Assembly: GCA_963920525.1 (NCBI GenBank)
Contig: OY986436.1
Coordinates: 13,405,467 to 13,469,466 of the forward strand
Length of the DNA stretch: 64,000 bases
Source: Dichetophora obliterata
Taxonomy: Eukaryota; Arthropoda; Insecta; Diptera; Sciomyzidae
Direction of reading: 5' to 3'
The notes beneath the pieces are model-generated. The model saw nothing but the letters and a program-made list of their open reading frames with translations, made no database searches and was not told the DNA's origin. Below, piece by piece: positions 23,678 through 34,512 of this stretch (position 1 is the first letter of the stretch; every line of letters starts with the position of its first letter). The position numbers were made by a program, and so were the translations under genes.

Positions 23678-23689
23678 GTCGCGGTAGAC

Positions 23690-23953
23690 CTTTAGGTGGA
23701 AATGACCATATAAGTTTTTTTCGAAAGAAAAGGACCATGTTCGAAAATTAGTCAAATCAGATAGAAACCACGCCTACCTACCAATACAATGTGACTTTAA
23801 AAAAACGGCAACATCTCTGTAAATTTCAAAAAAATTAATCTAAAGACTTTAAATTTTGTACATACCCGAGTAAGAATAAGCGAGCGAACAGCGGTTGAAC
23901 AGCGGTCGAACATGGGCTGCACGGTCTCACAAGGTTCGAACATGGCATAAAAA
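23690..23953. other. Non-coding spacer
   Basis: Under 300 bp. It has a slightly higher GC patch (gcgagcgaacagcggttgaacagcggtcgaacatg) with a short internal repeat, and nothing else recognised. Confidence 0.3.
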
Positions 23954-23955
23954 TA

Positions 23956-24453
23956 CAGTAGAGACTCACAAAAATTAAGACTCGCAAAAGTTAAATATAC
24001 GGAAAAGTTAACTAGGCATCTGCCACCACAGAAAACTCTAAAAAGTTAACTTTGTGTTAACTTTTCTGAGTTATTTTTTTCACCCTTATGATTTTTTGTG
24101 TCAATTGTCACTCTTTGGTATAGTATTTTGACAAACGCTTGAGTCAAAAAAGGTTGCAGATTATTTCACCAGTACAAAAACTAATTGAGTGCCATCCGAA
24201 TGCATTTCTTACAATCATTTCTTGTATCTAAGAAGCCATTGCATGAAATATGTATGAAAAAAATCTGAAATATCAATAAAACATGCATATGGTACATATG
24301 TAAATTCGTTGCTTTTTTAATTTCATTTAAATTTATGCATATAAATATAGTACTTGTACTTTCTAAATTAAACTATTGTCCTTAAAAAGTTAATAATTCA
24401 CAAAAGTTGACAGGCCCAAAAACAAACGGGTTAACTTTTCCGAGTCTCTACTG
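23956..24453. mobile_element. Tc1/pogo-type MITE with TA duplication
   Basis: Ends read CAGTAGAGACTC on both sides, with further inverted similarity inward (gcaaaagttaa / ttaacttttccg). It is flanked by TA at 23954-23955 and 24454-24455. There is no transposase; length 498 bp. The CAGT start and TA duplication fit pogo/Tigger relatives. Confidence 0.8.
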
Positions 24454-24459
24454 TAATCC

Positions 24460-25060
24460 AAAAACCCTAGTAACCAAAAGTTAGGTCGAACAACGGCCGG
24501 ACAAGGTCTTAATTAAGTTTTACGGCCACTGTACGCCCGTTTTATGCTACTAAATTTATCAAAGCTCTTATTCAACAGCAAACATATGCTCATAATTGCA
24601 TCTATATTAACAAATAAATATATATAAAAATATATACTAAATTAATTTCATCATAAACTTCAAATTTTCATAGAAAAGCTGCTAATTTTCATTGTAGAAT
24701 AAACACTGTTCGGCCATTGCGGTGTGGGATTTGATCAATCTAGGAGGACAAAAGTAAAAAAAATATTTGAAAAAATAAATTTTTTTTTGCAAAATAAAGC
24801 TAGAACACTTAGGAAGCCATGTCAAAAGTTTGAAAATCATTGCTTTATCCGATACTTCCAATAACTGTCGTAGACCGGTGCTTTTTGTGTTTTTTAAAAT
24901 TATTTCAAACTCGAAATTATACAAAATAACAAAGTTATAGTAGTTTTTTGTATTAAGTGCGCTAATTAAAGCTGTAAACTTTTAAACTTCTATTGTTATA
25001 AAAAACCTTTGGGAAGGTAGTTACAATAAAATTAGTTGCTTCATAAATCTAGTATTTATT
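24460..25060. other. AT-rich non-coding stretch, nothing recognised
   Basis: No gene, element end or RNA was seen. Confidence 0.35.
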
Positions 25061-25064
25061 TAAA

Positions 25065-25457
25065 TGCTCTTTAGTCTAGTGAAGAGTGCGCTAGACTATC
25101 AACTCAGGAGTCCTCGGTTCGAATCCGGGTTGGGGCATGGTTCTTTTCGCTTTCTTTGTTCTTTACTACATTCAAGATTTTTTGAAACAAAAAATCCACA
25201 ACTGTATTGTGAAAAATGTGGGATTAAAAGACAGGAACAACTGAGGGCTGGAAATGCTTGCCAAGGTTAAGGCATAACATTAGCCTCGGCTATAAGCAAT
25301 TAAAATTGTTTTTCACGTTCGTTCCACCTAATCGATAATTCACGTATGATTCCAATCAATTCTTCCTGTAATAATCTAAACCTTTCCTTTCAGGTCAAAG
25401 ATCAAACGTTGTTTGTATAAGGCGCATGCCTTGGTTCCTTGATCTTTAAAAAAAAAA
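25065..25457 (+). mobile_element. tRNA-derived SINE, copy 2
   Basis: Same family as 8743-9096. tRNA-like head with TAGTCTAGTGAAGAG (A box region), 'gtgcgctagactatcaact', and a canonical B box GGTTCGAATCC at about 25115. The body carries 'aatccacaac', 'gacaggaacaact', 'ggttaaggcataac' and 'tttcctttcaggtcaaag', ending in an A run at 25448-25457. It differs from copy 1 by an insertion of about 40 bp (tcacgtatgattccaat...) near 25340. Confidence 0.82.
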
Positions 25458-25750
25458 TTGTCGATGAAGGTATAGCATAAATAAAATAAAAAATTGTGCT
25501 AACAATTTGATGGACAGCCAAAAATTTTGTTCGTATATGTTTGCATACAAATTGAATTCGTTGTACAGTTTGAATCTCATAGATAGTTTGTACAAAAATT
25601 TAGCAGCTACTTTTTGCGATTTTTCAGAATATTTGCATTTTAGGGAGATGCCTTAATATCTCAAGAATTTTTGTATTTTTTTATAAAAAAATAAATATTT
25701 TTTTTTAAACCAAAAGATCCTTCAAAGTGTGAATTTTTCTCTATAGGCAA

Positions 25751-26239
25751 CTAGCTGAAGCCCAGCGCGTTGCTACCACGCCCATTTTTCCAACACCTAT
25801 TTTAGTGGCGGCCGAATCTTAAGTAGAAAAGAAGAGTACGTAGCCCGTAAGCTAAGGAACTGTGGTAGCTTGGTGGTTTTTCAATTGAATAAATATTTCT
25901 GTTCGGCCGCCACCAAGCTATTCGATATCTCAAATTTGGATTGTATAGGAGGCGTGGCACCTCCTTGTAAAATGCTCGTAAAATGTTATCAATGAAACGG
26001 CACGTGGAAATTGTGGTCGAATACCAAATTTCAACGTAGTGCGACCCATAATTCCAAAGCTATTCGATATCGCTAATTTCGTTAGATATCGTGCCACGCC
26101 CCCTTTTTTCCTCCATAGCATCTTTCCTTGGCTAAATAAAAATCCATCAAGCCCAAAATCGTGAAAATCTAACGATCCTTTCTCGAGTTATGAGTGCACT
26201 CACGGACGGCAGTCTCTTATGTATATATATATATATAGA
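25751..26239 (-). mobile_element. Short non-autonomous Helitron, minus strand
   Basis: Read on the minus strand it starts A|TCTATATATATATAT at 26239 and ends GGGCTTCAGCTAG|T at 25751, the Helitron signature (TC...CTRR, inserted between A and T). It contains the AT microsatellite near 26221-26238 and a small inverted pair GTGGCGGCCGA/TCGGCCGCCAC (25807-25915) with a tRNA-like fragment in it. 489 bp, no coding. Confidence 0.7.
25805..25915 (+). repeat. tRNA-like fragment between GGCGGCCG inverted ends
   Basis: The segment 'gtaagctaaggaactgtggtagc' also occurs, nearly identical, in the tRNA-like stretch at 59869-60000. Here it lies between GTGGCGGCCGAA and TTCGGCCGCCAC. Probably a degraded SINE head captured in the Helitron. 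Confidence 0.45.
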
Positions 26240-26244
26240 TTTAA

Positions 26245-27220
26245 GAGACACCCTGTAATCAAGGGGGTGCTTAAACTAGGTCCCAACTCTAGAAATATTT
26301 TTTTAGTAATAAATCAAGGAATTATATCACAAAAAGTTAGAATTTTGTCCTGCTAGATTCGTCAAATATCCGCTGTACGCTCATTGAACAACCAAGTTTA
26401 TTTCAAAACTGCCACTGTCTGCCGCTGTACGACCCTTGTACGGCAGAGAAAAAAATTTGAAATTAGTCCTTGTTCGCCCGCTTTTTGGCCTTAGCTAAAA
26501 AATGTTTATTTTTACTCGCGTAAGCTTTAATCTAAAATATGAACAAGGAGCATGCATTTTTTTACAATCGAATGCAAGCCACGCCTACCTTCTTTATACA
26601 AAATGGCTTTATGAACACGGTTAGAACCATTAAAATTCAACAAAAATTAATACAATTGAGTATAATGGGTATAATATAATGAAAATATTCCGCTGTATCT
26701 GCCATAAAGACTGATGTCATCAAAATAGCAAAATCTTAAAAAATTCCACAGAAATTAATGTATAAAGTTTATATTTTGCACATTAAAAGCTTTCATATTC
26801 AAAACGTACTCTTACTTCGCTTAAAATTTGTATAAAAACTACGCTCCATAAAAAATGTGTCGTCATTACAATAAGACAGCATTCAAAACTTCAACTACAG
26901 TAAAACACGTTTGTACGGTTATTTTGACTTTGGCCCCTTTCTATAAATCCTTACTAGTATTATTTTCTATTCTTGATAAATTGTAAATGAAAATGAAATA
27001 CGATATTCAAAAGATTGCTTAAATTTGGATACTTAAAATGGTGACTAAAAAAAGTCTTATTCCTAAAAACGAAACTGCTTGGAGCCCATTAAAAGCGCCC
27101 ATTCAAGTTTTTCGGCGACCTAAAATCAAACTTTATTTTTTTTTTATTTTTCGAGTGTATAATATCGTTAAAATATTCTCCGAAAGTTTTAAGTCAATTG
27201 AATAAAAATTGTTGTAGTTA
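26245..27220. other. Non-coding stretch, nothing recognised
   Basis: AT-rich, no supportable gene or element end. Some C/G-rich words (cgctgtacg) repeat near 26380-26430. Confidence 0.35.
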
Positions 27221-27285
27221 TACGAAGGCCGTTTGATAATTCCATGAAAAATGAAACAAGGAATGACTTTTATGTCAAAAATATT

Positions 27286-27956
27286 TTATTTCACAATATA
27301 GGTTCTTATAAGCTCGATACATTTCATCCAACGTTCCTCGGATTTTTTAATCCTATCCGAAAAATACGTTTTCTGAAGGTCCTCAAAATAGGCCTCCTTT
27401 TCGGTGATAAGTTCCGCTCTGATGATGAATCTCTTTTCGCCGAGCCATTTCTTCAGGTTTGAAAACAGAAAATAGTCGCAGGGGGCCAAATCTGGAGAAT
27501 ATGCTGGATGAGGAAGCAAATCGTACTTGAATTCATGGAATTTTGCCATGGCAGCTGGGCATGTGTGAACGCGTGCATTGTCTTGATGGAAGAGCACTTT
27601 TGTCCTCGCCAAATGGGGACGTTTCTCTTTCAAAGTGTCGTTGAAATGGTCCAATTCGGCTGCATATTATTTGCCATTGATCGTTCTTTTCGGTGGAAGG
27701 TTACCGATGTAGATTATACCGCGTTTATCCCAAAATAACGTCGCCATAACCTTTCCGGCGATAGCACCATCTTCTCCTTCTTCGAAGCACGTTCGGTCGA
27801 TGAAGTCCACTGTTTCGACTGTTCCTTTGTCTCTGGTGTGTAGTGATGGATCCATGTTTGGTCCACATGGTTACTAATCGACAGAAAAAAATCCCTCTTT
27901 TCTTTGTTCAATATCGCCAAACACGTCTTTGAATCAGTCACACGTTCGCGGTTATG
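27286..27956 (-). pseudogene. Mariner transposase (mellifera-like), partial and frameshifted
   Basis: Catalytic half of a mariner transposase. Motifs in order: RERVTDSKTCLAILN; HVDQTWIHHYTPETKEQSKQW (first Asp kept); GKVMATLFWDKRGIIYIGNL; PKRTINGK; ARTKVLFHQDNARVHTCP (second Asp); and PHPAYSPDLAPCDYFLFSNL (third Asp), with 34 residues between the last two. It ends with the stop at 27286. There are frameshifts near 27800 (between KQW and DFIDRT) and near 27660. The N-terminal DNA-binding half is missing beyond the MITE insertion. The words WIHHYTPETKEQSKQW and GIIYI point to the mellifera subfamily. Confidence 0.88.
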
Positions 27957-27964
27957 GTCGAGAG

Positions 27965-29126
27965 CATGGCGAATAATAAGTTAGGGTAAGTAGCTTTGAC
28001 AAGACCTATCGTTAATGTCAAAGTGTGTTTTGAAGATGCCAGTCTTCTTTATTAATCTTATTTCTGGGATAAACACTTGGAAAAGAAATTTTATCAAGGG
28101 TAAATAAGATTAAATGTCTTTACGCCACGTTGTCCATAAATTGCACAACTTATTTTTGCCACTTTTATAATTTTAAAAGTCATTAAAATATGTGTAACTT
28201 CACACAAAATACTCTATGAAAACCACAAATACACGCTTACATAACCAATAATAAATTTGAAGTGGAATGCTCAAGCTGGATTATAACATACAAAAATATT
28301 TCGGAGAAAAAGTCCGCTTCAAGCTTGCCTAAAACAAAAAACCTGCACTTCCCCGTTTTGAAGTTTTGTTTGTAAAGGATGTCATCAAAAACCTTAGACA
28401 AAAAGTATGGATTTTTCATAGGATTTTTTTTTTGTGATATGGCAGCACTATATTTTATGATTTTGACATTAACGATAGGTCTTGTCAAAGCTACTTACCC
28501 TACCTCATTATTCTGCCATGTAGGCTTGGGCATTTTAGTTCACTAAAAAGATCGCTCTTATTAGTTCAGTTGAGTTTAATGAACTAGTTCGTTCATATAG
28601 TTCTTTTAGTTCATTTATTTCGTTCGCTCTTTTAGTTCGTTTCGTGCACTCGTTCATGTTGCTAGTTCGTTAGGTCTTATAGTTCGTTTGGTGTTTTAGA
28701 TCGTTAGGTATGTTAGCTAGTTGTATTTTTTAGTTCAATAGGTCTTTTAGTTTGTTTTGTTTGCTCGTTCATGATCAGATCTATAAAATGAAACGAACTA
28801 TATGACCGAATCAATCATTAACTGCGGACATAGAAGAAATTTACATAAAAATACTACATATTTGGCATTCCACACAATATTTGCCACAAAAATTTGTTTT
28901 TGCAAAAAAGTTTTTTTTTACCGTTCATTAGTGAAAAACTGTATCAGCACGGACTCAAACCATTTTTGAGTGAAACAAAATTTTTTCTAGTTCATTTCGA
29001 TCTGACTCGCTGCAAAATCGATTGAACTAAAAGAATGAGAATCAACGAACTAGTTCACATAGTTCTTGAGTGCGAATAGTTCAATTGAACTAGTTCGTTC
29101 GTGAACTACCCAAGCCTACTGCCATG
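27965..29126. mobile_element. hAT-type MITE-1 in the mariner, TSD GTCGAGAG
   Basis: Long terminal repeats start CATGGCGAATAATAAG on the left and, inward from the right, CATGGCAGAATAATGAG, then share TAGGGTAAGTAGCTTTGACA and more (over 55 bp). The perfect 8-bp duplication GTCGAGAG flanks it (27957-27964 and 29127-29134). Its own length is about 556 bp; the rest is the MITE-2 insertion in its right terminal repeat. Confidence 0.85.
28521..29118. mobile_element. hAT-type MITE-2 nested in MITE-1, TSD CTGCCATG
   Basis: Ends TAGGCTTGGGCA (left) and, inward from the right, TAGGCTTGGGTAGTTCACGA. The perfect 8-bp duplication CTGCCATG (28513-28520 and 29119-29126) is made from the terminal bases of MITE-1. 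The interior is full of 'agttcgtt' / 'gaactagttc' words, an internal low-complexity repeat. No coding. Confidence 0.88.
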
Positions 29127-29273
29127 GTCGAGAGAAGGCAAACGCGGCACTAATCATGCAGATAATTTTTTCATATCCAAATGATTTCTAAAATAATTTG
29201 AAATTAAATTTTTTCCATTATCGCCAAAATTCATAAGATCGTCTGCTGTCAATGACTGGCAAACACAAACTAA

Positions 29274-30328
29274 GCGTCGCACAATGGTCAAAAAAGTAGT
29301 TTTTTTGGAAAAAAGTCTGTAACTTTTGACACAGTTAAGATATTGGGAATTGGTTTTTTAACAGGTTTTGGAAGCAAGAAGTTTTTTCGTTTTTCCGTTT
29401 TTTCGAAATAAAATTCGCCATGAAAGCCAAACTACACATCGTAAAATGAAATGCGTTTTGCTCTATCTCTTTTAGTTTAGAAGTTATAGGGTAATATGTT
29501 CAAATAGAACACTTTTTGCAAAATTAATATAAAATTAACATTAAGGAAAAATTAACATAATTCACTAACAGGTCTATTCTGGCAAAGTATCAATTGTTAC
29601 CCAGTATTTTTATTATTTCTATGTGTTTGCTGTAATTTTGTGATTTCTAAACAAAATTTGAAGCTCAAAAAACAAAATTTTTGAATGAAATTGTGACTAT
29701 ATGAAAAGCAGGTGACAATTTCTATAAAATTTATTATTTTTGAGCTTAAAATTTCGTTTTGAAATGATAAAATTACAGCAAACACATAGAAATAATAAAA
29801 ATACTGGGTAACAATTGATACTTTGCCAGAATAGACCTGTTAATGGCAAATATTGGCAGCTGCTTTTTTCATAAATAAAAGAAGACATTCTAATCTTTCA
29901 ATAGATACCAATGGACTTGCTGCGGCAAAGTGCGCCAATAAAGAAATGCTCCACGCAAATTCAATTTTTTTTTACTTTTAAGCAAACCAATGATATGTGA
30001 ATGTTTTAAAAACGAATCGTACGATTAAAAATGTTTTTCTTCTGAATTAAAAACAAATATACATTATTGTAATTAAAAATAAAACCCATAAAAGAAAGTT
30101 TAAATATAAGATTTATACTGAATTCAATTTAACACTAAAATAGGGCAATTTTGATATGCAAAAATTGCATGACTATTGTTGTTTAAAAAAAAACTGTACA
30201 TTTTCTTTTAAATCTGTGAACGGATTATTAATACTTGATCATTTCTCTGACGAATCATTTTCTAAGAAATTAACATTTTTGAAGTTGAAAAACAGACTTT
30301 TTTCCGAAAATAAACCATAGTGCGTCGC
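29274..30328. mobile_element. Non-autonomous DNA element with imperfect inverted ends
   Basis: Left GCGTCGCACAATGGT and right (inward) GCGACGCACTATGGT, then a shared 'ggaaaaaagtctgt' about 40 bp further in. The interior is AT-rich and non-coding. No clean target duplication was identified. It holds the palindrome at 29568-29840. Confidence 0.6.
29568..29840. mobile_element. Palindromic MITE (273 bp) with TA duplication
   Basis: Arms of about 110 bp begin ACAGGTCTATTCTGGCAAAG on both sides, run through 'aattgttacccagtattttt' and 'tgtgtttgctgtaatttt', and flank a ~50 bp loop. TA lies on each side (29566-29567, 29841-29842). The opposite-strand open frames here are products of the palindrome. 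Confidence 0.8.
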
Positions 30329-30548
30329 AACGAGCTGGAATTTTGACAGTAGTCTATTAACAGATGTTAGTTGACAGAATCAGTGTCGCATTTAAAGTTA
30401 CTACGTGGGAAATTAAAAAAATCACTAACTTCTCAAAATGCCGAAACAGGTGGACAGTATTACTTGAAAACTACGCCAAGGATCACTACTAAATTTTATA
30501 CACTTGTTAAGCAAATATAAGTGGTACTTTTAATCGTTCGATTTGTAT

Positions 30549-31022
30549 TTAGGTTAGGTTAGGTCAAAGTGGCTGCCTCAATTGAGGCACACTTAGGCCG
30601 ATGAGGCCCATTGTGGTACCACAGGGTTGATTTACATTCTCTATTTAAAACAGCTTGAGCTGTTCACAAAGCTTAGGATTCGGTATACCGATATTTCGGA
30701 GAGTTCTTCGAGGTCTTTGAAAACCAGTTGCTTAAGTGAAGAACACGTTTTTGAGCCAGCGCTGGGTAAGTGCTCTCTAGATTCCTCCTCCTCATCTCTA
30801 CAGCTTCTGCAATGGTCGTTGTGGGGTATGCTTAATTTTTGAGCGTACCTGGCAATAAGGCAGTGCCCTGTCAGGATCCCTATCATGGCGCTAATGTGGT
30901 CTCTACTGAGAGAAATGAGTTCTTTTGAACGTTTAAGATTGAGTTTAGGCCAGATTTGCCGTGTTATATTACTCGTGTTACCTGCTGACCATCTATTGTT
31001 GGTTTTGGTGCAGGATAACTTA
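30549..31022 (-). mobile_element. LOA/R1-group LINE, 3' end only (LOA-1)
   Basis: On the minus strand: TNNRWSAGNTSN, RQIWPKLNLKRSKELISLSR, MIGILTGHCLIARYAQKLSI, and a C-terminal zinc-knuckle CRSCRDEEEESREHL, then a 3' UTR and the tail (TAACC)n, seen as TTAGGTTAGGTTAGG at 30549-30564. The knuckle and tail match the copies at 35450-35740 and 41730. It is strongly 5'-truncated. The frame breaks after the knuckle where 'CPALA' is expected. Confidence 0.82.
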
Positions 31023-31026
31023 TGTG

Positions 31027-31886
31027 TAAGGTCGCGTTCATAGTAAACGCTTTTAGCTTAGCCGAGAGGTTTAGCTGATAATCATAAAAGCTCAAAGTGT
31101 TCATAGTGCCAGAATAAAGCTAGTATTAAGCTTCTTTTCAAATGCTTTTCAGCGCTTATATCTCCAGCTCGCTTGCTCACACAGCAAAATAATTTTGTTT
31201 TTTATGCTTTGTTGTAGATCATTTTTAAAATGCTTTTCAGCGCTTTATTCTTGCTTGATCACATAGCTTAAATTTTTTTTAGTTTTATTATTTATTGCGT
31301 CGTACGGCATTTTTTAATGGATTTTGGCACTTGTTCATTTATTTTGCCTGTTTACACTATTTTCGTTGATTTTTATTATTTGTTAGATATATTTTTGTGC
31401 TGAAGTTTTAGCCATTGCTGCGTTGTTGTTGTGTTGTTGTTTCGTTTTGCAGTGCTTTTCAGTTTTATGCATTTGTGTATCCTATCTCGCTTGTTTACAT
31501 AGTTTTCATTGTTCTTGCGTACTTCTTGAGTACTTTTTGCGTTGAACTTTCCATCGATGTTATACTTTGTGTTTTCATGTTCCTTTGAACTTATGTTTGT
31601 TATTGGTTTAATCTTTCGTTGGTGATCATCGCGAATCTACATACTCATTAAACAAAAAAATCTTTCATTTACTTTGCAAAAAGCAATTGAGGGAATTATT
31701 TTCCAAAGCGACAAATAAAAACAAAGCAGCTCAGCCACAAGCATAAAGCGCCCATTATGATCACCAAAAAGCTCAATAAGCTACTTTGTGCAGCATTAAA
31801 TAAGCGTTCACTACGATCAAAAAAAGCTAGACAAAGCAGCTTTATGCTTCAGCTTCAGCCAAAGCGTCAACTATGAACGCGGCTTA
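31027..31886. mobile_element. Non-autonomous element with CGCGTTCATAGT ends
   Basis: Left end TAAGGTCGCGTTCATAGTAA and right (inward) TAAGCCGCGTTCATAGTTGA, each followed by ACGCTTT. Inner copies of the 'gcgttcatag/ctatgaacgc' and 'cttttcagcgctttat' words repeat inside. No target duplication or coding was found. It follows directly on LOA-1. Confidence 0.65.
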
Positions 31887-31889
31887 AGG

Positions 31890-33425
31890 AGTTTACATGT
31901 GGTGCTTTATTCTTTTTTAATGCCTTTTAGTTTTCGTGATACTCAGCTAAGTTTTGTTGTAAAAGTTTTTTTAAATAAATTTGGAATCACACTTTTAAAT
32001 CTTATTTCTTTAAGCTACTAAAAAAAATATTAGAAAAATATTGAACTTTGCCAAGTTCAATATTTCTACAATATTCTCTTCTACAATTCGATGGTCACAG
32101 ACTTAATTTTTTTGGTTGTTGGTCTGTGTAATTACCAATATCAGCAAGCTACAAAAATGAACCATCAACTTGTTAAGTAATTTAATTTGAAACTTTGATT
32201 TCTCAACACTAGCGTTTTTGAGAATTACCGTGAGAATTTTTTTTTTTTACTTCAGCGTTGAGACGTGAATTTTGTTTTCAATAAATTACTATTTTTAAAG
32301 TTGAATTATTTCAAAATGATCCCTTATGCATAGAGCGATCGTAAAAAGGTTAATTAATCTAATAATAAAATACACAAGCAGACCTCAACCACATATCGTA
32401 CTTCGAGAAGTTAAAAATTATGCTAAAGGCATAATAAACAGCGGAGCAAGAGTCATCACGACATTTTTGTTCGAATTTTTAAAATTTCAATCTTTGTAAA
32501 AATTTTAAAAATTTTTCATCTCCTACTGAAATAAAATAAATTTTTATTTATTGCCATCATTAGAAGAATATATCGTATTAACATGCGGTTCCTCCTTTTA
32601 TTACGAAAACTTTTTCGAAAAAAAAATCTCAAAAAAGTTAACTCGGAATTTTACCTAACATGACAGCAACAACATGTTGTTACAACACCTCAAATATTTC
32701 AATGCCAACATAGAAAAATACGAAAAACACCGTTGTGCCAATGTCTTTGATAGTGATGATTATTATGTTATGATGAGGATGATGATGATTGTGGTGATGA
32801 TGGTGACGCCGCCAAAGGCACCCCCAGACGGAATAAGCTCAAAAATAAATATAAAACAACAACAACAACCACAGCGACAACAAAAATGCCCCCACTTAAA
32901 AACAAGCAACACTCAAGCTCTTTTGCGTAGAGCCAAAGAACAATTTAAACACCAAGCAAAAGAAACTGACTGACAGACAGACAGACAGACATACAGTCAG
33001 ATAAACTGAGTATAAGTGTGGCAAATAGATATATTTTCGAGCACGTCGCTCGGTAATATATCACAATTTGTGGAATTTAATGCCACGCTGACCCATTTAC
33101 ACAATTTTATAAATTAATGCAGCTTGTTTTATTTGATACTTATTTGTTGTGGAACATAAAAAGGGGAAATATTTTCTTTCTCATTTTTTAACGAAATTAA
33201 AATATATTTTCATAACGACAACACTTTAAAATGTACGATGTTGTGTTTTGTAAATTAAGAAATGCAATGGAAAAGTGACTACTGATGCTTTTCATTAGCA
33301 TGGCATTTTTAATGGTTTGTGCAAGATCCGTAGCATTAGCATTTGAAATGCAATTAAATAAAAGAGCATTTCACTTAATAATTGCGAAATAGATGCATTT
33401 CAACTGCTTGAATTCAAAGCTCAGG
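31890..33425. other. Non-coding stretch with simple repeats
   Basis: It contains a (GAT)n-like run at 32745-32805, CAA-rich sequence at 32855-32890 and (GACA)n at 32973-32995. The open frame over 32674-32973 is low-complexity (poly-Met/Val, poly-Gln) produced by these repeats and is not called a gene. No transposon end was recognised, so this may be unique intronic sequence. Confidence 0.4.
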
Positions 33426-33493
33426 ATTATTGCTTACTTACTTACTTACTTGGGTAGCCATAACAACCCCTTTTCGGATTTGGGCCGAAAACA

Positions 33494-33975
33494 TCAGCTC
33501 TCGCCAGGCGCCTCTGCTTTGCGTGCGCCCTCTCCAATAGGATACACCAAGTGCGGCAGGGCTTCTTCGGTCTGGTCCATCCATCGTAGGCATGGTCTGC
33601 CTCTTCGTAGTCGACCAGCGACCCTAACCTCGAACACTTTTTTCGCTGGAGCTTCGTCGTCCATACGATGGACTTGACCCAGCCAGTGTAGTCGTTGCAA
33701 AGTTATGCGCTGAACTACGTCAATGTCTTCGTAGAGCTCATACAGCTTGTGGTTCATTCGGATGCGATAGTCATCGCCGACTCGAACAGGACCGAAGATT
33801 TTGCGAAGGACTTTTCTCTCGAATACCCCCAGAGCAGCTGTGTCAGTTTGCGAAACTACCCATGCTTCAGCGCCATGAAAAAGCACAGGTAGAACGAGCG
33901 TCTTGTATAGTGCTAATTTGTCGATCGAGAGTGGGCTCTGGAACTTAGTTGCTTACTGAGCCCGTAGTTAGCTGG
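33494..33975 (-). pseudogene. LINE-R ORF C-terminal domain
   Basis: After a frameshifted lead-in (LANYGLSKQLSSRA..) the frame from 33886 reads LFHGAEAWVVSQTDTAALGV, RKVLRKIFGPVRVGDDYRIR, ELYEDIDVVQRITLQRLHWL and RGRPCLRWMDQTEEAL. These words are standard for the C-terminal part of this RTE lineage. The segment is separated from the reverse transcriptase by the LOA-2 insertion. No catalytic function is known to me for it. Confidence 0.85.
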
Positions 33976-34512
33976 TTACCAGTCCGGGGCTGTGATGAGC
34001 TAAACCTAGTAGTAGTATGCTTTAGTATGCTACGAGGTCCGACCAAAGACTTGAAAATTGGTACCACGGGCAGTCAGAAGCCCCTTGGCTTACGCCAAAT
34101 TGACTGATTGGGTCGGCCCTTCGGGGAGATTCGTAGTTGCTGTGTGTTTATCACCTATATCGCGGGTAGAGCTACTCAGCTCGGTGTAGGTTTGCATTCT
34201 CAAACCGGGTGCCGTACCCCAGAGTACGGAAGAGGTTTTAGATAGGCCTCCACCCCTACCAAGAGTTGCGACATGTCATCACAACATTTAGCTAATTTGG
34301 TACCTTTGAAGCCTCAAAGTAGCGTTGGCCGACGCAATATTTCGGTCCCACGCTATGGAGCATCGTAGAATTAAGCCTACACGGCAGGTGTCTACGTAAA
34401 ACACTTTGGATTTTCTGAGTCCGTAGTAGCACCTATTAGCATTTGTTCTTCTTCGCCTTCTCTCCAGACTAGCATCATTGTAACTGCGGCTGTATGTATC
34501 AGCGGTGCGCTT

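Larger units (their letters stand above)
27223..29280 (-). mobile_element. Second mariner (DD34D, mellifera-like), 5' part lost, carrying nested MITEs
   Basis: The left end is a mariner-type terminal repeat, TA|CGAAGGCCGTTTGATAATTCC at 27221. The transposase follows on the minus strand (27286 up to about 27950). The gene is then cut by the MITE at 27965-29126, and beyond 29134 a short remainder is plausible. No right terminal repeat matching the left one was found, so the right boundary is approximate and the element is likely truncated. Confidence 0.75.

Noticed and set aside
32674..32973. 99-codon open frame with poly-Met and poly-Gln
   Set aside because: Produced by GAT- and CAA-type simple repeats; no splice or domain support.
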